From Rhynchonema sp. JSB1_4 (taxonomy: Eukaryota > Nematoda > Chromadorea > Monhysterida > Xyalidae): 64,000 nt of DNA. Position 1 is the first letter of the stretch, and every line of letters begins with the position of its first letter. The notes beneath the pieces were generated by a model. It saw only the letters and a program-made list of their open reading frames with translations. It did not search any database and was not told where the DNA came from. The stretch lies in NCBI GenBank assembly GCA_030248065.1, contig JASAMV010002842.1:1-64000 (forward strand), given 5' to 3'. The translations under genes and the position numbers were made by a program. Shown here in pieces: positions 1 to 12,500 of the stretch.

Positions 1-769
1 ACGTTGCATGCAATGTATCAAACTTTACTTAAACGTTTCATATTTGCCTGATTATTTTGCTCACCTACATATTCAGTAGCAAGATTGAATGTGACGATTT
101 TTTGGTCTTTAAAAACACACTGCCTTAACTGCAACTTAAACGGTTACGTTTTCTTGTTGTTTGATTGACTGCTTTTGCTTTTAGCTCAGTATGTCTGATC
201 TCATGAACCACATTCTGCTTTCTAAAAACGTTCACATTCCGCCTTGTTATTTTACATACCTAGTCAATGAATATATTGATTATGGACCAAGTTTGTTGTC
301 AGTAATTTCAAGCGACTACGTTTTCTTATTGTTTTGTTTGATTGCTTTTGAGCTTTTGAAGAAATCAGCGTGTTCTCGTGCCTCGTTTCACTTGACCACA
401 CGGCAGTAAAGCGTCGAAAGTTTGCATTGCATTTTTCAATGTCGCAAGTCGTTTGCTGATCCCGCGATTTATTCCCCGTTTCCTTTTTCTGCAGAATGTG
501 CGACAAACACATAACTGCACACGAGTTTTGCCACGCCATGCTCAAGTGCTGGTATGTATGTTGCTGAGCAAACCCAAGCCATCCGTAGTTAATGTTTCGG
601 TGGAGCTCGTGTGTCTGTTTGTGTGGTGTGCTTGGTGGACATGCACACTGTGTACATTGGTACGTGCTTCGTTTCTTTTATCGATTACGCCAGCCATTCT
701 CCACAACAATTTGTCTCGTCCCCGCACAGAATGATCAAAATTCACATAAAATCTCTCAATCTACACTTC
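1..769. other. No gene recognised
   Basis: I see AT-rich sequence with short open frames only, none with a recognisable motif or a convincing splice structure. No transposon ends are evident. Confidence 0.4.
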
Positions 770-775
770 TGTTTA

Positions 776-1046
776 ATTTCAGAGAGATCAGATGACGATT
801 CCGTCATAAAAACTGCGTAATCAGCGCCGCAATGTCAAACAAACAACGTTATGCATCGTCATACCGACTGTGGTCGTTCTGGATCCGAATAAGGCAAGAA
901 AAAGCAGACAACGGTTTTATTCTTTCGTTTTGCAAATCCACTTGAACAAATCTCTTGGATGTGGTAATTTTTCTTTGATTGTTGCACTTTCAGCCCTGCA
1001 ATCACGATCAACAGACGAAGACGCACGACATGAGAGAGAACCAAAT
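776..1046 (+). repeat. Duplicated host segment, copy 1 (unoccupied)
   Basis: This stretch is similar to 4738-4938 joined to 8504-8560. Shared blocks include a TTTCAG followed by a GATGACGATT-like acidic stretch, a GCAAACAACGGTTTTATT-like block, and an AACAGACGAAGACGCACGAC-like block. In copy 2 the same sequence is interrupted by the foldback transposon at 4946-8503, so copy 1 serves as the empty target site. The leading TTTCAG and the GGTAAGAA-like block in copy 2 resemble splice sites, so the duplicated unit may derive from an exon, but no conserved frame survives in both copies. Confidence 0.6.
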
Positions 1047-1049
1047 AGA

Positions 1050-2640
1050 AAAATAATGTTAAAAAAGCTGTTCGGTGGCCAAGCAGCCGGCTCAGGTGAG
1101 GGACGCTCACTCAGTGTCATGTACCTTCCGAATGTATACTTCGTTAGCATTATAAATTGATCAGTATTGCCACCGGTTGGACACATCAGCTGCATTTGAA
1201 AATATGCACAAGCATAACTGTTTATTATTTTAAGTAATTAATGGTCTGGTTTCACAACCATTTGTTTTGCACAGATATGAGCTGCCACACGTGATTGCGA
1301 ATCGTTGGCAAACGCTGCCTCAGTCGTGTCCGTCAGCTGGAGAACCGAAGCGTCCGACAATGGTTATTGAACGAAGACAACAAAGACAATGTGCGTTTCC
1401 TTTCGCGCTTTCACAACTGTTGACGGCAAGAATTGTGGCACGACGGCTGTTTACAAAAAAACCATAGGGCCGATTTGGGAATGTGGGCTTATTTCGGTAA
1501 CAAAAAGTACTTATTGATCAAATATATTCCACCTCGAAAATACAAAAATTGCGCGCTTGGCGCGTCAACTGTACCGGTTTCCTGGGGAACCTTCTTGTGT
1601 TTTTACTCAAAAACAACTGCGGCCGTGTGTATGTACATAACTCTGCATACTTTGATATCTAAGAAATTACAGAACAACTAATCACGCGCTTACTGATTGC
1701 CACTCGTAAAGCAGCCAAACAGCATTCTAAAAATTTGTACTCTTTTTATTTGTTCGGCAACGCATTTGATCAAAGAAGCAACAAACAAAAGCGTGCTTTT
1801 TTAAAAAAATGCAACAAACATCCAAAAAGAACCGGCATCAGACTCGGGATCCAATTGGATCACCGGGGTCGCAGATACTATAGCTGATGCGAGATTTTCT
1901 TAGTGTTACGAGTTTTGAATTGCATAAATGTGGTCCGTTAGCTCTTTTACGCTGGTGACATGGTGAGATCAACAAATATCGAACAAATCTGTTCAAAAAG
2001 ACATACATACTGTAGTTAGTGATCGTGACCCAGGTTAATCCGATGCGATCCTGTCTTCATAGTACGCTTGACACTCGCACTAAAAACCAAACTATCGAAT
2101 TTGCCTCGCTGTTTTGTTCGAAGTTCAATTCACCACTTGCGTATTATGTACGACCAAGCTTCTTTCATTCAATTCAGTGTTCTGCAATCAAATTCGCGTT
2201 CCAGGTGCGAACTGACACCCGTTGCTGCATTCGCCATTGCTGTCGACTTACGTATACATGCCATAACAGTTTTATCATTCACAAATGGTGCAGGCTGAAA
2301 TATACACGCATGTTGACTGATCTCAGAAGACAGCCGTGTGCATGTAATTCACATTCCACAAACAAGTGATTCTAGCTTATGGCGATGCTTATTTCTCACT
2401 GCAGAATAACCAATGTGCATATATACATACAGTATGTCTATGTTACGTCCATATGTTATACAGTATAACCTGCTCATGTCATCAGCTGTATGCGACCCTG
2501 GTCTTTTTTAAATAAATTAGATGGGAAACCAATCAACATTTCACACACTGCGGACAGTAATCTTGTTCTCGCCCAGCATGATAAGAAACATCCACAAGTC
2601 CACATTTACTTGAAACACACGCACATCGTTTCCATGCCCA
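1050..2640. other. No gene recognised
   Basis: One stretch near 1276-1466 follows a CAG and stays open for about 63 codons. It shows no recognisable domain and its flanks do not resolve into a gene. Nothing else stands out. Confidence 0.3.
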
Positions 2641-2649
2641 TCGGGAGTG

Positions 2650-3450
2650 TTTTCGGCACGAATGGCGTCACACTATCTGACCCACCGCTGTGGACGGTTG
2701 TAGACATGGTTTCAGCACATCACACTGGCAAATGGTTTTCACTTGATTCTGACACGCACATGCTGCCTACGAACGCAGCTGTTTATGTAGCTTCGGTACG
2801 TTAGACTTGATTTTCTTTCGGTACCTTTAGCACACTGTTGCTGTAAGTACACGTGCTGCCTGGTTTCCGGCTCGTCCGCACAATCAAAGTTACAGTGCAT
2901 AGACACATTTTCGGCGCGTACAAACTTGCAAACCTGACCTTGGTTCTCTCGCTGTGTCGCAATCTTTGTGTTACAGCACGTCTGTTAACTTATCAAGAGG
3001 TACAGTACCAGCTAGCACTAACTTCGTGCAGTTAAAAAAGTTATTCATTTTACTTAGGTCGGGAACATCTTTCACGATGGTCGAAATTAGTTTCATCACT
3101 AATTTTTTTAATTAGCTTAGTTCAAGAACTGTCCGATCCGATCTGCTCACCAAATTTGATATTCGGCTGTTGTGCTCGAGTTCACAGCTTACGCTTCTGG
3201 CCTTTCGCATTCACACGGATAACACGGCTTTTCACGGGCCATTACAACCTGAACCTGGTTTTGTTTTGGTGGTTTTCAGCACGAATGGCGTTACACAAAC
3301 TGACGGTTGTAGACTTGGTTTCAGCACATCAGACTGGCAAATGGTTGTTCACTTTTGATTTGACACGCACAGGCGCAGCATATGAACGCAGCTGTTGACA
3401 TATAGCTTCGGTACGTTAGACTTGATTTTCTTTCGGTGCTTTAGCCCGTG
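2650..3450 (+). repeat. Direct duplication, two diverged copies
   Basis: About 2655-2835 and 3280-3450 share long blocks, including GTTTCAGCACATCA, CTGGCAAATGGTT and GCTTCGGTACGTTAGACTTG. The copies lie about 620 bp apart in the same orientation. The sequence between them is not clearly repeated. Confidence 0.7.
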
Positions 3451-3804
3451 CTGTTAAGTGCACGTGCTGCTTGGTCTAAAACAGTTACCTTCGGTACAGT
3501 CTGACTTAATACTTCAATAATTCTTTCTCTTTTTAACTGCACTCACACGGCCTAAAAAGTGAAGCACTTACATATTCTTTCATACACTGTTACGAAGTAA
3601 AAAGTGTACGAACATGGATTGAAGCATGCATAAAGGGCATAGTACCTATGTACTATAGCTGAATGCACCATAAGGAGGTGATTAAATGTATACATCCTCA
3701 AACTGCATCCATTAACCAAAATGTTACCATTGGCTTCCAGTGGTGATGTTAAGGCCCAGCAACAAGATCTGCTGGCGAGACTTTTGGAGGCAAATTTGCC
3801 AAAC

Positions 3805-3877
3805 GTTCGCATTGACGAGCCCTGGTGGTGCCTCAGTCTGCCTGCGAAAGCAGGGCGAAACATACCAACATAAAAAT
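3805..3877 (+). repeat. Dispersed repeat, inverted copy near 22950-23025
   Basis: The block from TTCGCATTGACGAGCCCTGG to CGAAACATACCAACAT is matched in reverse complement at about 22950-23025 (GTTGGTGTGTTTCGCCCTGC to CAGTGCGAATG). It is probably a fragment of an interspersed element, since no boundaries or target duplications are visible. Confidence 0.6.
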
Positions 3878-4178
3878 GACTTTTTGGGTTTGTGTACTAT
3901 CTTGGCGAGAAGCTGAATCCGCCGCTGCGTAAGGATGTACACAGCTTGGGGCAAGCAATCAAATAGAAGTTCACATTCCGCACTAATTTTCAACTTGAAA
4001 GTCGAAACCTTCGATCAGAGAAATTTACGTGCACACGACAATAAATCTCAGACGGAATAATGAACAGATCCCCAGACTGGTGCAGTATACGAACCAACTC
4101 AGTCCAGCGAGGGCAACGCTGCTGCATCAACGTCCATTTGTTAAGCTGCGTGCAATTTAAATACATCATCTCAAGACA

Positions 4179-4450
4179 CAACTCGTATTGTGCGACTTAA
4201 TTTGCTTGATAAATACTGAGTTCCGGTTCCAGTTCCGGTTCTCGTTCCGAAGGGCTCCGGATTCAAAAACCACGTTACCATTAGATTTCTCGACCCCGAA
4301 AACCTATATACCGCACGCACTGTCTTTAGGACCAGACCAGTATTGTGCGACTTATTTGCATGGCTAAATACTGAGTTTCGGTTCCAGTTCCGGTTCTGGC
4401 TCCGAAAAGTACTGGATCCAGAAACCAATGTCACCACCGAGTTTCTCGAC
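4179..4450 (+). repeat. Tandem duplication, unit about 157 bp
   Basis: The blocks starting near 4185 and 4342 share GTATTGTGCGACTTA, AAATACTGAGTT and GGTTCCAGTTCCGGTTCT. They are diverged in their second halves. Similar GGAACCGGAAC-rich sequence recurs around 23170-23400. Confidence 0.6.
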
Positions 4451-4737
4451 CTTCAAAACCCCCGGTACCGCGGCAGATTTCTCATCCGATGTATCCCTGA
4501 GTTTTGGACGAACTTTTTGCCGTAAAAAAGAAAGAAAGAAAGAAGAGAAGAAGAACGTTTTTGCACTTTTTGAGAGGCGTTGGATACCGTAACTCCACGA
4601 CGCCGGCACCGATCAACGTCAAATTTTGAACGTAGATGTAGGGTGGCCTAAGGCACCTTGTGCTTAAATATTGAAACCATCGGTGCTTTGTTGTGGAATT
4701 ACTGGCCTTTTTGAGAAATTTATGAATCAACACATCT

Positions 4738-4938
4738 ATTTTATTTCAGGGAGTTCAGATAACGATTGAACAAAGAGCGTGACAAGCGCCGCAAAGCCAA
4801 ACTGGCTACGTCGTGCATTGGATCAGGAGGTAAGAAAGCAAACAACGGTGTTATTATTCATTTTGCAAATCCAAACAAATCGATGTGGTCCTTGAACTAT
4901 GGTTCCACTGACGCAGAACGTGAATCTAACTTCAGCCC
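4738..4938 (+). repeat. Duplicated host segment, copy 2 (left half)
   Basis: Left half of the segment described at 776-1046. It contains TTTCAG near 4743-4750, a GATCAGGAGGTAAGAA block and a CAACGGTGTTATT block, and ends in CTTCAGCC. It continues after the transposon at 8511 with GCAATCAACAAACGAGGACG. Confidence 0.6.
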
Positions 4939-4967
4939 CACAACCGGCCATTTCTCACCTCACGTCC

Positions 4968-5035
4968 CCCCGGCCCCCCCGCCCCCCGCCCCCCCCCCCC
5001 CCGCGCCCCCCCGCGCCCCCCCGCGCCCCCCCGCG

Positions 5036-5069
<34 letters not shown>
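4968..5069 (+). repeat. Poly-C / CCCCCCGCG low-complexity tract
   Basis: About 100 bp of almost pure C broken by single G residues. A shorter inverted, G-rich version lies at 8451-8485 in the right arm of the foldback element. It could form G-quadruplex or i-motif structure. Open frames reading proline, arginine or glycine runs here are compositional artefacts. Confidence 0.85.
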
Positions 5070-6859
5070 ATGTATTTGATGTAAAACGAAAAGTGTGCGG
5101 TAAAACGGCCAAATTACAGGGTGTGTTTTAAGTTTCGGCGGGAAAATATGCGCAACCCGCGCCCCTTTTCTACTGTAGCCTGCCTGGCTGGCGCTGTTCA
5201 GTCTGCAGTCCCCAATTGCCCCCCTATTCCCATCACCCCCACCCAGGTAGCACGGATGTGTGCTGCGTGTAAAACTGCTGCGCATCCTACAAGCGCCCGT
5301 CTCGGAGCCGGCTAGACCTAGGTTGCCTGGATCCCCCTCTTCCGTTCATATTTACGATATCACAACATTTATGAACACACCTTCATTCAGAACACATAGT
5401 TCAGATACAGTTAGCTAAGCTATAACAACTATAGCTATAGTTAATGTTTTCTGACAGACAACTTTTATGAACTTTTCCTGTATACATTTATGGACCCAGC
5501 TTCACTCAGGACAGATGGTTAAGTTACAGCTACCTAAGTTACAGTTAACGTTTTTAATTTATGAACTTTGCGTGTGAACATTTATGAACGCACCTTCATT
5601 CACAACAGGTAGGTAAGTTATACATAGTTAGCGGTAAACAATTTATAGTTAACGTTTTTTTACATGTAACATTTATGAACTTTTCGTGTAAACATTTATG
5701 AACGCAGCTTCATTCGGAACCGGTCGGTAAGTTACAGTTAATGTTTTTTGGTACACAATATTTATAAACTTGATATTATGTATTTACTTACATTCAACAT
5801 TTACCAACAACAGCGTTCCTTACAGAATTACCACACCACACGGCATTGGCTCAGTTAGTGTTTACGTTTGCGAAACGTTTCACATTAGTTTCTGTCATAA
5901 GTGAACCACCACGTGGCACTCACAAACTGTTTGAGAAATGGTTATGTGCGTTTTTATTGCCATGGCTTGGCCTAAGACGTTTGTCCTTTGTTACCTGCAA
6001 GGTAATCACCAATATTAGTATCACCGGTCATTAATGTGTTGCTGCGGCTGCGGTACAGCCAGGTTCTCAGTGGGTGGGCGGGTGTAATAACAAATTTTAT
6101 TAGCGCACATACTGATGAATGCATGCGTAAATTGCGGTACATGTATCTGGCAACTGAGGTTTTTGCGTCATCATATTCCTCTTCCTCATTCGTTCATTTT
6201 GCTTGCCCCGATCTAAGGGCAATCTACCGTTGTCCAACATGGATGCACACGCTGCGCACGTTCTTGCTTTAGGTCGTTTTGACTCCTTTCGGCTTCTGTC
6301 TTCTTTCTTCGTGCTACTTTCTTCGTCTGAAAGCTAGAAAAGGAGAAGGTTTGACCTGAAATAAATGCACACACAGAAAAATGCAAACAAACAAGCCAGC
6401 CAAGTCAGCTGGCTGCAGCAATTCTGCAGTTCTCGCGCTGCTCGAACTGAATGACCCCGTGAGCTGGCTCAGCACACTTTATCCGGGGTTAGCACGATAA
6501 ACGGAATGTAAAAACGACAATAAGGAAATCAACGGCGCAACAAAATATCCTCTGACTGCCAGCGACGAAACGAGCCTCTATTTTCGAATTCAATACAAGA
6601 GAATCACGTTTTCAGAATGCATCCACGCATTTTCACAGTTCACAGTCACCAAGCGGAGGGATTGGCAGTCACACTTGATCCAGCAGCAGTGTAACCATGC
6701 ACGCGAGGGTCACAACGCCTTATACAAGTACAGTTTGTGCGTCCGCGAGCCCTGCACCAGTATTAGATATCTTAGCGCCTGCCTTGTTACGTACTATTAA
6801 TTTTTAAGGCGAGCGTGGTACAGCTGTCGAATAATTTTGATTCGTTTTGATTCGGATTC

Positions 6860-7690
6860 GAAAAGTTCATAAATGTTACTGCCAAAAAAAAATTAACTAT
6901 AACTTTGCTAACTGTAACTTAACTATCTGTTCTGAATGAAGCTGTGTTCATAAATAATTACACGAAAAGTTCATAATTATGTTGTCTGCCAGAAAACGTT
7001 AACTATAACTGGTCTTACGGTAACTGAACTATCTGTCCTGAATGAAGGTGCGTTCGTAAATGTCCACACGAAAAGTTCAAAATGTTGTCTGCCAAAAAAC
7101 ATTAACTTTAACTTAGGTAACTGTAACTTAGCTATCTGTTATGAATGAAGCTGGGTTCATAAATGTTCACACGAAAAGTTCATAAATGTTATCTGCCAAA
7201 AAACATTAACTTTAACTTAGGTAACTGTAACCTACCTATTTGTTATGAATGAAGCTGGGTTCATAAATGTTCACACGAAAAGTTTATTAATGTTATATGT
7301 AAAAAAATGTTAACTATAAATTGTTTAACGGTAACTGAACTATCTGTCCTGAATGAAGGTGCGTTCATAAATGTTCAGACGAAAAGTTTATTAATGTTAT
7401 ATGTAAAAAACGTTAACTATAAATTGTTTAACGGTAACTGAACTATCTGTCCTGAATGAAGGTGCGTTCATAAATGTTCAGACGAAAAGTTTAGTAATGT
7501 TATATGTAAAAAGTTAACTATAAATTGTTTAACGGTAACTTAACTATCTGTTCTGAATGAAGCTGTGTTCATAAATGTTTACGCGAAAAGTTCATTAATA
7601 TTATGTGCCAAATAACATAAACTATAACTTAGCTAACTGTAACTTAACTATCTGTTCTGAATGAAACTGTGTTCATAAATGTTGCGGTAT
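6860..7690 (+). repeat. Tandem subrepeats of the foldback arm
   Basis: Roughly eight units of about 90-120 bp each carry AACTATCTGTTCTGAATGAA, TTCATAAATGTTCACACGAA and a GTTAACTATAA block. Reverse-complement units occur at 5360-5790. Inverted arrays of subrepeats of this sort are the defining structure of foldback elements. Confidence 0.85.
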
Positions 7691-8510
7691 CGTAAAAATG
7701 AATCCGACGACAGCCATTCCGATTGTCCCATGACAGTCTATCACAGCACGGCTGCTCACAAGTATTTTTATCCACACATAAATCTCATGTCATTTCTGTT
7801 GTCAATTTTACAGTGTTAGCAAGTGTCACCAAACTGTGCTTATATCATATCATATGTCATTAATTATGCCAATGGATTACAAAATAACTTTGCTCATATC
7901 ATATCTCATTCATTATGCCAATTAACAGCAATATACGCACACAATATTTTCATTCATGAAACATTTGCGTTCATCATTTTTAAAAAAGCACCATTAGCAT
8001 GCCATGCTGATGTTCTTTTGGCCAGTGAACCAACAAATTGCCAGTGCTCTCGCGTAGTTCGTGCTGAAACTGTGTTCATAAATGTTGCGGTATCGTAAAC
8101 ATGAACGGAAGAGGGGGATCCAGGCAACCTAGGTCTAGCCGGCTCCGAGACGGGCGCTCGTAGGATGCGCAGCAGTTCAACACGCAGCAGACATCCGTGC
8201 TACCTGGGTGGGGATGATAGGAAGAGGGGCGCGGGCCGGGTCTTTCACTTATGTGCACGGGCTGGGCCTTGACTTACATGCAGACTGAGCAGCAGCGCCA
8301 GCCAGGCAGGCAACACTAGAAAAGGGGCGCGGGATGGGACTAACAGCTGAAAAGGAGCGCGGGTTGCGCATATTTTCCCGCCGAAACTTAAAACACACCC
8401 TGTAATTTGGCCGTTTTACCGCACACTTTTCGTTTTACATCAAATACATGGGGGCGCGGGGGGGCGCGTGGGGGCGCGGGGGGCCGTGAGGTGCGAAATG
8501 GCCCACAACC

Positions 8511-9560
8511 GCAATCAACAAACGAGGACGCACGGACATGAGAGTCAAATGAGTCAAATGTCCATTTTGGCTATTCGACACAGTTTGTGATCAACAAGTC
8601 GATATCAATTGACAAAATAGATTTTCTGTTTGTATCAACATTTTAGGCGCTTGTTATGCCACGTACCCACACAATTATTTGTTCAACATTTGATATCGTG
8701 CGTTGTGTGAACTCTTCTAAACAAGCACATCAAAATAAAAATACCATTTTATTGTCAAGAAGTTTCAGACCCAGCAAGATCATAACCGCATCTTAACATA
8801 TGTATGTATCAACATGAACTAAACTTTATAAATGGAAAGCTAAACAATATATTTATGTTCAGAATTAGCACTAAACATAGAATTACAGCACTAAATGTTG
8901 TCACGGACACAACCCGAAGTGAACAAAGAAAGAACGAAAGGTTTGTGTGTACATCAAGAAGGGACAAAACTGCGACTGAAAAAGAATGGCTGCTGACAGC
9001 AGCGGCTGACATACTTACATACCTACAGTTATGGCGTTGCAAGCATTTGGCTTTCAAATTTAGACTCGAGGCCGTGAAAATGCTCTCCGGCGAAAAACTA
9101 TTATTTTTCGTGCCGTTTTGCACATTATCTTTGTGCATCCACCGCCCACAAAACAGCAACGAATGCATACATACATACATATGTAGAACAGTCAAAATTA
9201 AAAAATTTGGTGTAACCAAGGACACTTTTTCTCTCGATTGATTGATAGTGCTTTCATGCAGTGAGTGTAGATGAATATAGACCTGCGACATGGGTGGTGC
9301 TGTAGTTTTCACTTCTTCGATGCCTCAGGTAACCAACGTGAGATCTATAGAAAAGAATGCTAGGTAAAGGACTTTGAACGTTTGAAGAAAGAAATACTAT
9401 ATATAGAGGAAAATAATACATCAGTTTTTACAGCACTGAAATGTAAATGCATTGTTTTCACAATATGATAGGTACATGCTATAACAAAAAATGTTCTGTG
9501 TTTGTTTTAGCAGAGCGTGCGCAGGTCTTCATGAAACATCAACCACTCGCAGTTGCTCAT
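8511..9560. other. No gene recognised; region downstream of the PLC-beta stop
   Basis: Overlapping open frames of 145 codons (+) and 167 codons (-) occur around 8804-9312. Neither has a recognisable motif, and the TACATACATACATATGT microsatellite lies within them. The 3' untranslated region of the minus-strand PLC-beta gene presumably starts in the right part, but I could not place a polyadenylation signal with confidence. Confidence 0.4.
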
Positions 9561-12500
9561 CACACCGTGAACTTTACCTGAGCATTCAGAGCTGAATTGG
9601 TCGGCGTATTTTCGATTGACTGACGTTTCTGCAAGAATGCTTACGTAAAATTAACACACAGATAAATTGAAGGAATCTGTAAGTTTATGTTTCATTTACC
9701 TCTGCATACTCAGCCTCGATACTCTTTTTCAGCGTTTCGTACTGTTTCTGTAGCTCATCGATTTTCGTCAACTTTCGCGCGTCCAAAAGTCGTCGTTTCT
9801 GCAGGCCCGTATCGTAAATTGTTTGATTAATCAATTCTTTTTGTCTGAAACAATACTAACGAAAAGGTTTAAGGTTTTCTGTAAAAGTACCCCTGTATGC
9901 AGGTGGCTAACGTAACGTATAAGTCATGTGGCTACGACGGCACCTGTCAATTTCGACCTTGGTCAGCTCGGGATTGGCGCTCAGCTCAGCGTGTTGTGTT
10001 TTGTAGCGCTCATTGTTCTCTTTCGTTATCCTTTGCACTTCTCTGCAAAATGAATGAGCAAATTTTTTGATTCTTCTAGAAAGAATAAATAAAAAGAGTT
10101 AGCGCTTGCCTGGAATGGAGCTCGCTGACCGTTTTGACAGCTATCGAGCACCGTTGCTCAAGAGCGGTTTGCAGTTGGGCTTGCATCTGCAGATACACGA
10201 TGATCACTTTTGATTAAATTTGTCTGGTTTGACTCATACACACAGAATCGAAAAGTGTGATTATCAGACAAGCAACAATAAAGCCGTATTAAATTTGAAA
10301 TCAAAGGTCAAGCAAGGTCAGGTGAAGTCAAGCACTGCAACTGCTGTACAAACTACTATTGTACTCGTCAATACAATTGCGGCAAGGTGGTCCGTTTTTT
10401 TCGGGATTCAGTTGGAGTACCAGCGTAGAAGTTGTTCATTCAAAGTTCGAGTCGCCTAGCAACTTTTACGAGATTACTGCTCCGCCTTTATTGGGAAAAT
10501 ACTTTCCAAATGTGATTTTCCTTACCGGTTGCTTGCTTTCAAATTTGACACGTTGGCAATGCACTTGAATTTTAAGTTTAAGTCATTTGTATGTAGGTGT
10601 ACAACGAACCGCATCCGTGTGCGCCAATTGCACTCTACGTTCATCGGCCTTTTGATGTGCACACAAGTTGTTGTATTCGGTCAGCTGATTCGGTGCCAAA
10701 TCGTTCACATTCACCATGGCATCCTTGTAAGACGGATGCAGCACGCCATCGGCGTCGGTCACACTTGACGAACTTGACTGCTCCTTCATGCTGTTGCTGC
10801 TGCAAAGTTGGTTACTCTTCGTTGCTTTTGATTTTTCTGGGAAAAGCGTGTTCTCCACTTATTCATCTGATGCCACCAATGGGCATGATAACAAGCTGTT
10901 ATACTGCAACAGATGTTGCGCCAACAACACAACAAAATGACATATCCGTACGTTCTAGTCTTGTTGATGAACGATTTGTGGACGCGTTGCAGCACCGAAT
11001 AACTGTGCGCTCGAAGCGGCTTGTCACGTTTCACACCACCACCACCCACTGAACGTTGGAGACGACGTCGCAGATGCTCGCGATCCTACGAATAATCAAT
11101 GGTGCTTTAGTTTTAACTGCAAAATTGACATCTAGAACTTTCTCAAAGTTTGTCACCAACTCTGGCGTGTTTGTCCTTCAACGTTTGCAGTTCGGCGCAG
11201 TGCTTTCGCAGCAGCTTATCAACTTTCTTGTCACGCATCAGCTCGGCCATGTCCGGAATCGTGAACTTGTGCTTGTCAATCAGGAATTGGTCGGACATTC
11301 TGCAATGACTCATTCATTGGCATTGTTGAACGACAATGTTGTTGTCATGTCTTGAAAACACTGTCTCTGTAGTGCTGATACCTACATATTCATGCGGTCG
11401 TAATGAAAACGAATGCCAAGTTGACCGCTGTCCACCAACCGAGTAGACGAAGACGTTGATATGATGCTCTGTTTTTGTCCCTTGACACTGTGCTGCGCCA
11501 CAATGCTCCGTGGGGTACTACCATTGTTCGGCATCGAGCTCATCTGACGAGCGCTGACCGATCCGAGATCCCCGATCACCAACTTGCTGCCGCCACTTGT
11601 CTTTCGCACGTCGTTGCTGCTCGCCGTGGCAATCATTGGCTGTAAAATAGACTGGGCGATCGATCGCATGGCCCATAGGTACATGCACACGGTATGAGTT
11701 TGGCTTGTCAGATCAACAATGAAGTATTGCGTATGAAGTGAAAGAAAAAAGTCGACATCGAGACCTTGAAAGTAGGGTTTGGAGTTTTGGAGCACGGAAG
11801 TTCAAGCAAGGTTAGGCCCGTGCACACGAATAATGTTTGACCAGCCAACCGTTCCATTTCCCTGTTCGTCCACATCACGGTCGGTCAACGTGATCATCCT
11901 CAACATCTCATCCCTCCACTGCGCCTCGTTGTGCGCCTTGATCGGATTCGACAACGCGTTCGCGAAATCTGAGTGATACAGCGGGTTTCTCTGCTATTTA
12001 GCATTTTTGTTTCTTGCGACTTTCTGCTGTTTCACATGGCAACATTAAATTTATCGAGCAATTGAATGAACCAAAGCCATATTTAATCGAAAAGGGAAAT
12101 AATATCACACTAATGCAGGCAGACCATGTAGTGTTCGAACGGGATACCGAATCCCGATCCTTTTGCAAGTACAAATCCCAGTCTCAATTTAAAAAGTAAA
12201 AAAGCACTTTCAACAACTATACAAATAATAGTACTTTCCATTACATGCACAAGCAGATCATTGGTCTGTGCTGGCTGGGTGACAGCGCTGCCCTTGCGCT
12301 TTTGAGATGTGCGTCTGGTGCGTGGTGCGCTGGGTGGCGGGCCTGCTTGATGACAAAACACACGATTTATTTAAACCTGAATATTCCGAAAATTGAAATA
12401 CTCAGACATACCGCAAGCTTGGTAGAACGCTTCTATAGTAAAGTGGCAAAAGTAAACCCATGGCGTTCAATATGATAGTTCGATGTGACAGTGAAAGCTC

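Larger units (their letters stand above)
4946..8503. mobile_element. Foldback transposon, GGCC ends, 7-bp target duplication
   Basis: The 3,558-bp element starts GGCCATTTCTCACCTCACG and ends with the reverse complement of GGCCATTTCGCACCTCACG. It is bounded by the perfect direct repeat CACAACC at 4939-4945 and 8504-8510. The arms (about 4946-5400 and 8060-8503) are inverted copies of each other, for example around 5075-5160 against 8345-8450 and 5290-5350 against 8095-8155. Inward of them lie inverted arrays of short subrepeats, longer on the right (6860-7690) than the left (5360-5790). The loop (about 5800-6850) has no recognisable transposase, so the element is non-autonomous. The paralogous sequence at 980-1030 lacks the insertion. 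Confidence 0.85.

Noticed and set aside
4932..5285. Proline-, glycine- and arginine-rich frames over the C-tract
   Set aside because: Compositional artefact of low-complexity sequence.
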